DNA of 64,000 bases. Origin: Antennarius striatus. Lineage: Eukaryota; Chordata; Actinopteri; Lophiiformes; Antennariidae. Of this stretch, positions 11,271-22,800 are shown piece after piece (position 1 is the first letter of the stretch; each line of letters opens with the position of its first letter). The position numbers and the translations under genes were made by a program. The notes under the pieces are model-generated. The model was not told the origin of the DNA. It was given only the letters and a program-made list of their open reading frames with translations, and searched no databases. The DNA lies in assembly GCF_040054535.1 (NCBI RefSeq), contig NC_090782.1, positions 20,367,001 through 20,431,000 on the forward strand. The letters are read 5' to 3'.

Positions 11271-12692
11271 CCGTCTGAAGATAGTTTACTGTCATTAGAT
11301 AATTTCTGTTCTTCACATGGGCAGGAATTCATGAATGGAGCCCAATACAAGTAGCTAAATCGTGCTTTACAGACATGAATCTATGGATCATTGGGAATGT
11401 ATGCACACATAAGGAAACCACTTGATTTTTTAAAATTAGTTGTACTTCTGTCACGATGGTTTGTAATATTTCTCAACGTACAGATTCTTGTAAGGCTGAC
11501 TCATTTCTGTAATAAATCTTTTTATTTACAGAAGCAGCCACAATTCGCTACCCAACTCAACCCAAACCGGTAACTATAGAAGGAAAATGGAACCAGCAAG
11601 AATGCCACAGCAGATCAACACGACTGGGATGGCCATACTGGAAGCAGTTCTGGAACAGCCAGTGATGAATATCCTGAAAACATCTTCCACAGACTCAGTA
11701 ACAGCTCCTGGCAGGAAGGGTGGGTGTGAAAACCCACTGAAGATGATGTCCACTGGATATGCCGGTCCATGATGAGGAGGATTACCTGCTGTAACCAACA
11801 CTGATGGGGAACATAATGACTCCTGGTGAGAGGAGTTTTAGTTGGAGCTCTATGCTTTTGTTAAAGATTATGATAATAAAGTCAATAAAATCCCAATTAG
11901 TTATTATCACACGACACAAACTAGCGAAAAAAGTTGTGTACAGTATTTTAAGTTTTTTCCCAGTGCAGTTGTTTGGATTTGAAAGAGATTACAGGTACTT
12001 ATATTATTTAGTTCTGAAAAGGATATGACAGTTTACCTCAAACAACCCAAACTTCCCTGTGTCAGGATACTGTGTTGTGGTGGTTACAGTCATCACTCAT
12101 TACAGCCAGCCTCTTTAAAATTTAAAGTTAATTGAACCATGAACGATGAGTGGAGTCCGTGTTACAAATTGAGCTGCAATGACTGGTCAATAAATCCATC
12201 AGTCAAATGAAGGGCAATTAATGTTACTCATAAAAGCAGTAATTAAAACTTGTTTCTGGGTGATGATGATCATGATTTATGGTCCTAATGATAATCAGTT
12301 GCATCGCAATATGAAACTAAAGATGTTAGCAGCAGCAAGAAACTTTAAAAGCAAAAAGAATATATTCTCTAAGATGGTACACTTTCAAAGACTTCAATAA
12401 TTCATCATGAAGCGCCACGTAAACAAGTAAACATCCGCGAGGTGCATGGATATCTGTGATGTCCAGACAAAATGAAACAATAGTGCAGATTTGGGTTGTT
12501 GTCTTTTTGATCTGGCCCCAGTGTGCACAATAACATACACACTCTTTCACATACAGTCCTGATCTCTCCCTCCAAAAAGAACACCACTATGCAGATATAT
12601 TGACGTGTCACAGCAGAAGGGAAGCTGTGTATGCTGCTAAGAGGTGAGAGCAAGGGATGGGCACATAGCCATTAAAAACATTCACCTCTTGA
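11271..12692. other. intergenic, mostly without features
   Basis: It contains a repeat-like block at about 11690-11815 (listed separately). Otherwise there is no supported gene. The plus-strand open frames near 11.4-12.0 kb are short and domain-free. Confidence 0.55.
11688..11815 (+). repeat. second copy of the 5.5-kb repeat tail
   Basis: Shares ttccacagactcag-aacagctcc and ccatgatgaggaggatta-ctgctg-aa-acactgatg, in the same order and orientation, with the tail of the Tc1-like remnant at about 5492-5585. The middle differs by an indel. An old dispersed repeat copy is the simplest reading. Confidence 0.5.
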
Positions 12693-12726
12693 TACACACG
12701 CACACGCACACACACACACACACACA
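12693..12726. repeat. (CA)n microsatellite, short
   Basis: About 34 bp of CA repeats with two CG interruptions. Confidence 0.9.
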
Positions 12727-12948
12727 GTAATCCAAAAGCTCATTTGGGACAGATTAGATGAAATGCCATAGCGGGACACTCACTTTTAAGCTTTAAACAT
12801 TTTACTTAGAAAGGCACAAACTAAGACTTCCTGGTAAATTATTTTGATGTAAGAAATAAAAATTGACAACTTTTTTTTCCATGTAAAGACAACATTTTGG
12901 GTCATGACTGAAATATAAGCGTTGTGAAGTACTCTTCCTAAATCAGTC

Positions 12949-13840
12949 TTTATTAAGTTGTTTTCTTATTTGTTAATTTCAAACCTAAAGTTTTCCACTG
13001 TAATTGATTTCCTTTTTCCCCAAAAGTGCAATAATCATAAGTGAGCTTAATATCTGTTTCTCTCAATCTTCCACAGTACCTGAGGCCAGTGACTGTGCTA
13101 CAAAGTCCACGTTGACAGACAAAAAGAAAGCCAGTGAGGAAAAGAATTGAACTCCAGAGTACTACAACATAAAAATAACTTTTCAATGCAAGGATTCGAC
13201 TTCAAAAACTGAGGACTCAATTACAAAAAAAGAAAATAAACATTAAAATCCTCCAAATTCATTTTTATAGATGAAATGCATCCTGTGTCTCTCAGATTTA
13301 ACATCAGCATAATTCACCTCTTTCTCTTTACCTTGATCCCAAAACACACACCAAAGGAACAAAGAAAAAAAAAAAACAATTTCCTAGAGAGCAGTTTTTT
13401 TTCCACTCGAATGGTTCCCCCTGATCAACAGCTGATCTTCATAGATTCTAAATACATCAACTGTTTCAAACAGTATTTTTTTTTTCATATTCACGCCACG
13501 GTATTCGAGTTTCATCGTTACAGCTTTTTTTAAAACTCTTTCTCAAGCCCCCTGTTGTAATGTAGGTACGTTTATTGTTCATTGATAAAGGAATCAATAG
13601 TCTGTTGTGGAGTCAGTAGGACTGCAACATTCCTTAAACTCTCCAGTAGCCAGGGAGCACTGAGAACGAGAGAGCGAGAGCGTGAGGGGGGAGGTACAGG
13701 GTGACAGTGGAAATAAGGTGAGAGGAATAAAGAGGTGAGGACTAAGCTGGAAAGAGATAAAGGACAGGGGTCTGTGTAGTTGCTTCCATTTAAAAATCGA
13801 CAGTGACCACAATGTTTCAAGTTCTCTCCATTTTCTTGTT
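12949..13840 (-). other. csnk1g2: csnk1g2 3' untranslated region (inferred extent)
   Basis: Sequence downstream of the csnk1g2 stop codon. Two minus-strand AATAAA signals are visible, at 13571-13576 (about 270 nt after the stop) and 12949-12954 (about 890 nt after it). Either could end the mRNA, and other weaker signals exist further on. Confidence 0.5.
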
Positions 13841-13895
13841 TCACTTGTGCCTCTGAAGGGCTTTCCTCTTTCTTCTTTTGAAGAAACAACAGCAC
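13841..13895 (-). CDS. csnk1g2: csnk1g2 last coding exon (membrane-anchor tail and stop)
   Basis: Acceptor ctgcag|gtgctg. The leading G completes a Lys codon, followed by TGC TGT TGT TTC TTC and a basic stretch, and TGA at 13841-13843. It encodes only 17 residues plus one split codon, and these are the likely palmitoylation and membrane-binding signal. Confidence 0.93.
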
Positions 13896-16800
13896 CTGCA
13901 GGAAGACAGAGGAGCACTTTCAGGTACAAACAACAACTCAGATATTAGCATCTAAATACAGGGTTTAACATGTTACAGTCAGAACTCAAGGCACACTTAT
14001 TTAAAAACACACAACAGAGCAGCTTAGCTCCGCCATTACAATGTTCAATGTGTTACTGTATCAAAGGCATTGTAGAGAAAGAGCATTATTGCAGCGATGT
14101 TGCACAATCACTGTTTGAAAAAAGCTTTTAGATGAACGTTTAAAAAACAAGACACATGGTTTTGGTAATTACGGAGGTGGAAAAGAAAAAGACGAAACAT
14201 AAAGTCAGGGAAATGTATTAGTTAATATTGCAGCAGTTCTACAGGCTTTTGATCTGCTTCTGAACTAACACTGCACGTAAAGTTGTTCCTCTACACATTT
14301 TGAAAGTCGTTTCATACTTGGTTTCATCAGCCACTTCAACTTCGGTGGGAGCGGTAATGGGAGCGTTGGAGTGTCCGGCTGTGGGATCATCAGTGTTCAG
14401 CTCGCCATTTGTTGAGCTCATCACCTGCAGAAGTACAAAAGGACCCCAGACTGCTCACACAAAAAATTCAAAACAAGCCACTTACTGTATGGCAGACATT
14501 AAGTTTCACATCCAAATATATGCAACGTTGGTTTTGTTAAACTGTCTACCACCTCAGGTAAGGATAGCAGCTCAACATGTAACCTGGAAGGAGAGGTTTA
14601 CATATATTCCTGCCTGTTTGAAAAGAAAAGGGAAATGCCAATATGGACATTGACAACATTTTATGATGTCAGATATTTATCCAATTTTTTCTAATGTGCT
14701 TCTATTATTAGAAATAAGGGATGTAATCTCAAGTCCTGGATCAGTGTAAATCTATGTTTTGATGTAAAAACTAACCATTGAACAAGGTTTCAGCAGTATG
14801 AGCAACATATATAATACAAAAGAAAGGTGCAATATCTTTCTGTACCTAATTAACTTTCTTGTGCTTCCTCCACTGTCGCTTATCATGAAAACAGTGCTGT
14901 CAAATTTCAAACTAATTAACCAGATTAATTTTGCATGACAAGATGCATTATAAAATTAAAAAAAATATTTGAAATCAATTTTTGATCTGACCAAAAAATT
15001 TTTTCTGGAAGCACAACGAGATAATACTAATGATGTCAGTAAAAAAAAAACCCCCACAAACTGGTTTAACACTTTTTCATACAGAGCAGGAAAATATCAA
15101 CCTAGCATTTAAAAGCTGCAATTATACTAGCCAACACTAGGTGGCACATGTGTGTCATATTTTTTATAGAAGCTTCTAATTTCTGTGTGAATTTACTAAA
15201 ATATTCTATTCTCAGTTTCAAGTTCACAAAAACAAATAATCTACGGTAGATTCCATCTTGTGTGTTTTCTAATAATTTCAGATGTTTTTTTTTCTGTATT
15301 AAGGTTTGCGTGAAAGCTGCTGTTGGATGTCATTTTTGCACAGCCCTTCTCGGCACCTTGTAGAAAATGAGGTAAAAGCAAACAGAACGAGCAAAGCAAA
15401 AGATGCACAGGGATTCGAACAGTCAGATGCAGACACAGACAGGATGTCAAGATGGGACACTTGACATGCAGTGAGGGGACAGTGCGAGAGAGAGTGAGAC
15501 TCAGACACATTCAAAATGATGTAGCTTCATGCATTAGCCTTCAGACCAGCAGCAGCAGCAGTACCTGAACAGAGCCCCCCAGCCGCTCAGCTGTGAGGTG
15601 CGACCCCAGAGTCTCCTTATTGGTCACTGGAGTGGGCTGAGACTCACTTCCTTTGGGCTCAGGTGACTTGACGCAAAGAGCAAAGAGGTTGAGGCAGGTG
15701 GTCATGAAGTAGTGAGGGAAAGGGGAGGAAAGGGGAGTGGGTTGTGGGGTGAGGGATGTGGAGGGTAGAAGGGGGCGTGAATGGGAAAAAAAAACAACAA
15801 CAAAAAAAACAAAAACAAAAAAATTATAGAAGACATCTCCCAAGCAGAAGCAGGCTTGTTAAGAACAACTATGTTAATAGAGAAGAGGAAAGCAAAAATT
15901 TATGCGAAGCACAGATCAAAACGCAAGTAAATGTCATGCAAGAGTAAAAAACAAAAAAAACAAAAAAACCCAGCCTTGATCACCTCAGCTAACACTGCAT
16001 ATTCAATACAACACAGAATTTCAGCTCAAATAGAGCTCTGAGCTCTTTAAATATACATTGTAACTACAGAGAAAGCAGATGTTTCGTTCTATTGTAGCTG
16101 ACTTTTTTCACCATTAATTCTAACAGGTTTTTACAGTCATAGGCATCATACATGATATTGGAGGTGGTGCTTGGCAAGCTTCAAAGGGTTGCGAGTTGAT
16201 ATTGAGCCAATTGTTTTAAATGTGGAGCAGTAAAAAGGAGGCTAGAGTCCACTGCAATAAGTTAGTCATAAAATCTAATGGCCTCCCTGCATAGCTTTAT
16301 GAGAAACACTGATGATTAGTATCGTGGATTTTTGTGGGTGTTTTCAACTAAAAACACTTGAATCATTTCCCCTATACTGAATCAAGCCAACAAAAAAGGC
16401 CTGGGTAGCATGCCGATAAAAATAAATGGAAAAAAAAATATATATATATATGTATAAAATTCAAGTCCACATTCTGTCACACACTAAGATTAAGGCTTGT
16501 CATTACTGGTGTGAACAATGCAATTTGCATTTTCAACTCATGCATGCAATGACCAAAGCTTAGACTGGCAAGGTGTGAAGAATAAATTGAAGTGCTTTGT
16601 TTCATGGCCGGAGAAGGAGAGTGTGACTAATCATTGTGCATTAGAGCTAATCCACTGGTAAGGAATCAATTTTGTTAAAACCTTTTTTTGTTCTACAAAG
16701 TCCGAGGAAAGGTGATGCCACTACTCAGCAGTCAGACTGTAGGCGTGGACTGCAATGAGCGAGACACAGAATAGAAGTTCTTCCTCCAGGAAGTTGAATA

Positions 16801-19800
16801 CAGACGGGCACGGCCTGGCAGGTGAACATAGATGTGTCTTAGTGCTAGTAACCTCACCTGGTTTTTGGTCTGCTGTTGTGCTTTGTCTCTGCTGCTGGGC
16901 TGCAGGGGGGTATCACTGGGGATTGGGCCTATTGGTGTGGGCTGCAAGACACACAAATAATGCAAATACTGCCAAACTGTAGACAATTAAAGCAAGAAAA
17001 CGATGGTAAAAAGAAAAAGTCAGCCCCCACCATGTAAAAGATATTACATAGCATACACAGTGTTTGCAAAAACAATCAGTCATGATCTAGTGAGAAATTC
17101 TTCTGTAGCTGAGAAAACTGATTTTCAAAGCAAAGGATTTCAGTAAGATGAGGAGATTTGGACTCAGTAAAAGGAACTCACAAGTGATTTTCCGACCCAG
17201 TCATACTCGTAGTCAAAGACGTAGCCATTTCTGTCAAACAGATCAGTGAAGAGCTTCCTCAAGTAATCATAATCAGGCTTCTCAAAGAAGTCCAGCCTCC
17301 TCACATAGCGCAGGTAAGTGGCCATCTCTTCTGTTGCGAGAGAAATATCGTTAAATTACAAATAAAAATAAATAATAGAAACAACTGAACGACAGAAAAT
17401 ATAAAGGAAATTGCTCGGTTCTACTGACCAGGGAAGCTTTCGCAAAGCACTTCTATGGGTGTTGCCCGTTTGGTGTCCCCAATTTTCTGATACCTCTCCT
17501 TCAAAGTGTCTGCCTAGATGGGAAAGAAGAAAAAATACACTCAAAATGAGAGAAAACACATTGCTTTGTGCAGTGGACGTGAATAGGGGCAGAACTGGTG
17601 ATGCACATTTATCCTGCATTGACCTCGCTCATTTGAGTCACCCTTCACTGATAACACAGAGAGAAAGAATTTGCTGAATGTCTTTAAGGAAAAGATTACT
17701 TTAAAAATGAAGTATAATCTTAAAGATGACATGTTTTGATAATTAATTACAATATGACAGATAATTTGGACCAGAATTAACAGTGACAGTGCTTGAGGCA
17801 GGGCTACCTTCCCTCCTCTCAGCATTAAAATGTGAGTTGTAAAACTGGACACTATACTCCTTTATAGTATTTTTATGCAGGCTGTCATGTTGTGTGTTTC
17901 GCTTTGGCCTGAGCAACCCAACATCCTCCACGATCATGCATCCCTCACATTCATCTGCCATGAGCTGCCTCCCACATAGCAAATGTTCAAAAGAGGTGTC
18001 TTGTCTTCTCATCTGTTCGAAGTACACCTCTGATACCAATGCCAGCAAAAAAGCTCTGCCACTCCGTTCAGCTCTAGCCTGTCTTCACGACACCTGTCGA
18101 CACGTAAGTGTTCCTCCGCGCTTTAAGCTACGTCTCTAAAACTGTTCAAATGCAAAACGCGCGTGGGTGTGTATAGTAACACATATGCAAATGTAAGGGA
18201 GTGGCGACATACACAGGAACAATTTAGTCACCAACCGAAGAAATTTGACTAAAAGCACCTTTTTTGAATTCTGTCCAGGAAATATAACACTTGTGATGCA
18301 TGGTGATGCTAACACAAAACAAGGGCAGGTTGTTTTATTAAAACAAGATGTTGGCCATGATCATAATATATGGCTGTTTTGACTCCTGGAGTCAGCCTTG
18401 TTTCCAGGTGACGAAGTTAGCTGAGGCACACCTCTGCATTATCCATTACTTTGTGTTCTTGCGTTGTCAGTGAAGTAAAGATGAACAAATGATCAGTCAT
18501 TTAAATGAGGTCTCTACGTTTGGGGTGATTGGTGGGACCAGCTGTAGCGCTCCATCAGCTATTTTAAAATCGACCACATACCTGAGCACTTAATCGCTGC
18601 ACTTTATAACCACACATACTATAAAGCTGTATTACACAATTAATTGAAAAGTCAGTGGACTCAAAAGTTTTGATGTGATACACGCCGCTCCTTATTCTTT
18701 CATGTTGAAGAAATATTAGAACAATAGAAGTGTGTGACGATGGTGTGGCAGTCCCCAGACTCTCGATCGCTAAGCTCAGGTGGATGGCGGACGTACAGAG
18801 TCCTGACAAACATACATTTTCAGTATGTATTTACAGCGTTGGACACCTTTGAACAATATGCAACAATACCTTTAGGCCCTGCCAGGGGAGGCTCCCTCGG
18901 AGAAAATACATGAACATATGACCAAGTGCCTCCAAATCGTCCCTTCGGCTTTGCTCTGGAAGCGAAAGAAGAAGATGGAGATTACAACACTACCGGTGGG
19001 TATTCATCAAGGTTACAACTGGGGTTTAGGAAATATAAAGTAGAACATCTGTACAATACTCCAGGAGTTATAATTAACCGCGTGCAGCATAAAAACTTTA
19101 TTAAGTCATAGAGTGATGAGCATAGATTAGAGAGATGGAACCAGGGTAATGACTGAGGTGACTGGTCAGATTTAAAACATGATTGTCGAGTCTCCTTGGG
19201 ACGTGGTCGGCCATTTATCATAGATGGGTGAAAATGAACCCGCCCAAAGTGACACAGATGATCTCCAGAAACACCTAAGGTACGTTAAAGTCCAATGGTT
19301 AAATAAATAATTATGTTTAAAATCTGCTTTAAAAGGTTTTCGTTTACGTAGCTGTGTATATGTAGGATTTGTACTTATATTTATGTACTAAAAGTAAACA
19401 TGAGCAAATGTGAGATAAATGGATAGCTGTGTTCCTGAGATTTTCTTACCCTTTCCCAAATGTGTGTTGATGCTCATGTAGCGTGCTGTCCCAGTCAGAC
19501 TCTTGTGCTCCCGGTAAGGGATGTGTTTTTTGGTCTCGGGGTCTATGTACTCTTTGGCCAGACCAAAGTCAATAATGTGGATGGTGTGTTGCCTCTTGCT
19601 TCCTGGCCGTCCAACCAGGAAGTTTTCTGGCTTCACGTCTCTGTATATGAGACTCTTGGTGTGGACATATTCCATCCGTGTAATCTAGAAGAGCAATAAA
19701 TGGGTCAGAACTAGAAAGTGAAATATTCATAGGAATGAAATTAGCTGGGCAACATCAAAATGCAGTTTGATGACAAGATTACACAGTCCATTAAATGCTG

Positions 19801-22800
19801 ATAAAATTTGCAGTTATAGCTATGAATCAGGATATTTTGAAGATCATGGTGGTTCAGACTAAAACACAAGACTATAATCAGCTGTAGGAAGAACATTTAG
19901 TATTTAATTCATACAACTACAGCAGTATAAAGACATACGGGTTTAATCTGTTCTGTGACTGAGCTCGTAAGTCAAACAACTAGTAAGTCAAAAAATATTT
20001 CCCTATTTAAAATAACTAAAATCATTTCAATACATTCCACCCTTGTAAAGAAGCCCTAAACTTCTTTAAAAATTTTATCCACCAATAAACTTGCGTGCCC
20101 TCCTCTTCCAAGCCTTACCAGCTGTATGGCTATCATGAGGACGGTCTTGAGCGAGAAGGTGCGGTCACAGAGGTCAAACAGGTCCTCCAGACTGGGTCCA
20201 AGCAGCTCCAGCACCATGGCATTGTATTTCCCACAAGGACCAAAGTAGTACACCTGAGGGATTCCCTCTGCGATCACACAAATACATGGAGCTTTTGTAA
20301 ATATCATTACAATACATTTCTGGTCAAGTCACACAGAATAATGTTTCTCTTTAAGTGGTACTTTTACTCTAGGTTGGAGGAGTGGGGGGGGGGTAACAAT
20401 AGAGAAGCAATGACAAAGCACACTTGTCAGAAACAGGTGTGGCTGAGTTTGTTTTTCCACTAGTAGGATTCAAGGGAAAGGTGTCTCCGACACCAGCGAC
20501 ACCAAGCAGCTCAGCAACGACAACTGTACAGTAAATTGATTTTTCTCGACAGCGCCACACCCACTTTCCTGCCTTCTGAATAAGCTCTAAAGAATGAGGA
20601 TGGATCAAAACTGACAGACTGGAATACCTTCATGTATAGGTTTTCCCACAGTGAGAAAGAAATGCAGCGGCGTGTCGTTACTGTGAGTTACATTCCAAAA
20701 AAGTGATTGCTTGTCTGACTATGTAAGAAATTATACCTTCTCACATGAAAGTCTAACTCCCATGTTTGTTACAGTTGGTGGGAACTAATTCAAAAGGGAC
20801 AAAAAAAATCAGGTAGTATTGAGAATTTCTTTTTCAACTGTTTTGCTCACCAGTTATTCAAAATACACACGACAAATTTACAAGAATCTGCTAAATCCTC
20901 TCCACATCATGCACAAATGGAACAGCATCAGTTCAACAAATCAGTTTGTTAAATACACAAAAACATGCCTGAGCTGCATGTCAGTCACAGGGTTGGATAA
21001 TAGCACACATTTTTAAAAAGTGTGGCTTTCCTTTACCAAGCAAAAAGGCAAAGTGCTCTACATGTGGGCAGCTAATTAGTTGTGAAACAGTTTGCACATC
21101 AAACGTGGCAAAACATTTAAAGCGTGGCCTGGATGTAAATTAATGTGGAGCAATCTGTTTTCTCCATTGCTGGCACAGCACTAAAAGAAATGACATTGTT
21201 TTGTGGCGTTCTAGCGGTCTCTACACCAAAGTGAGTCACCACGTGTTCACATTTGACATTACTGTACAGAGCTATAATGCACAGACATGTAAATTACATA
21301 CATTTGATCTTGATTTTTCTTTTTGACTATACTCTGAAATGACATTCAATGATGCAACAAAATTACATGTAAAGATATGCATTTCTATTGTATCTCTTTT
21401 TGATCTCATTTCAGCCATAAAGGAATCAAAAATTGGGAATTGACAAGAATGTATTTGCTAAATATTGAAATAACACATACACATATTTATCTGCCATTTA
21501 GTGGCTTTTCATAACATAGCTTCTCATTACCAATTCTAATAGCTTTTCATTACCAATTCTGATCCACTGTCAAGGCAAAGTATCTACATATCATTCATCT
21601 ACACTGATCCTGAGGTTCCACATCAGCAATGATAAAGCAAGGGAAGACAAAACACCAATACATGAATAGACTCGGGGACAATAGGAAACTGATTAAAAAC
21701 AAGAAAGCCACTTTGCATGGCACTTGAGTGTAATGCACAAAAAAATGTGGGATCGAGATAAATGAGGGTTGTAGATCTGCAAAACAGCTGACACCCAGTT
21801 TGGACTCACAAAAGCCTGGCCCAAATCTGATGGGAGGAACAGTTATCACACGAGCATCGTATGGGGGGAAATGTACTGTATGTTCTGGCCAAAATATATC
21901 AGATATTTCTCCTTAGCTTTCCTGACCCACGCCTCACCCCTCCACACAGTTTGAGCTAAATCAGGTCAGAATTGCCAATCCTACAAGAATTTTAACTTTT
22001 CTCCCTGATCAATTCCTGAACATCAGCTTTGTACAATGGCTCTCCACTAAACATCTCCCCAAAGACCAACACTTGCAGAGAAACTCCAATGGAGAAATAC
22101 AAACACCTTCTGGATTATTCGTCATTGACATCAGGGACAAGAATTATGTTCTACCACATGTCGGCTACAACGACACTGGCTTAACGTGATCCATGACTAG
22201 AGTATAGCTGGTGTAGCTCTCCCTCGCTGAGCAAACATCAGCAGCAGATTTAACAAACAGTGTTGGCGCTCAAACAGACTCGCTGTCTGGCATGTCACTC
22301 ACTAGAAACAACATCGAAGATCCCTTACATCAGAGCACATTCAATTCTATGGAGTTGTGCCAATGATCATATTGATTCACATTTCCCTACCCTCACAATG
22401 TTAAGGGCAAACCAACCATTAGCCAATTAAAGACACAAAAAGCACACAAAATCGCACTGGTGACAATACATCTATGTAATTTCAATGATAATATACACAT
22501 GATATACTATTTACAAATAGTATTTGAGCCCAGCATTACAGTGTGATGTGTGAGTCTATGCCCTGGATCACCATCAGTGGTGTTTGGTTCACAATTTGAG
22601 ACAAACAAACTTATTGTATCTGCAGACAAGCCCTCACATGCAAGTGTGGGAAGGGTGCGTTCATGGCAGTTGAGGACAATGTTACCATACAATGAAAAGA
22701 CAGAGCTGAATTAAAGTCTAATAAAAGAGAGATAGTAAATACAGGAGATGTCCAACAGAGAAGAGGATGGGGATTGCATATTAAGGATTGAAGCACAATG

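Noticed and set aside
17743..18139. Overlapping 81-101 codon frames in a csnk1g2 intron
   Set aside because: No domain, splice context or start context supports them. Repeat origin is possible but could not be shown.
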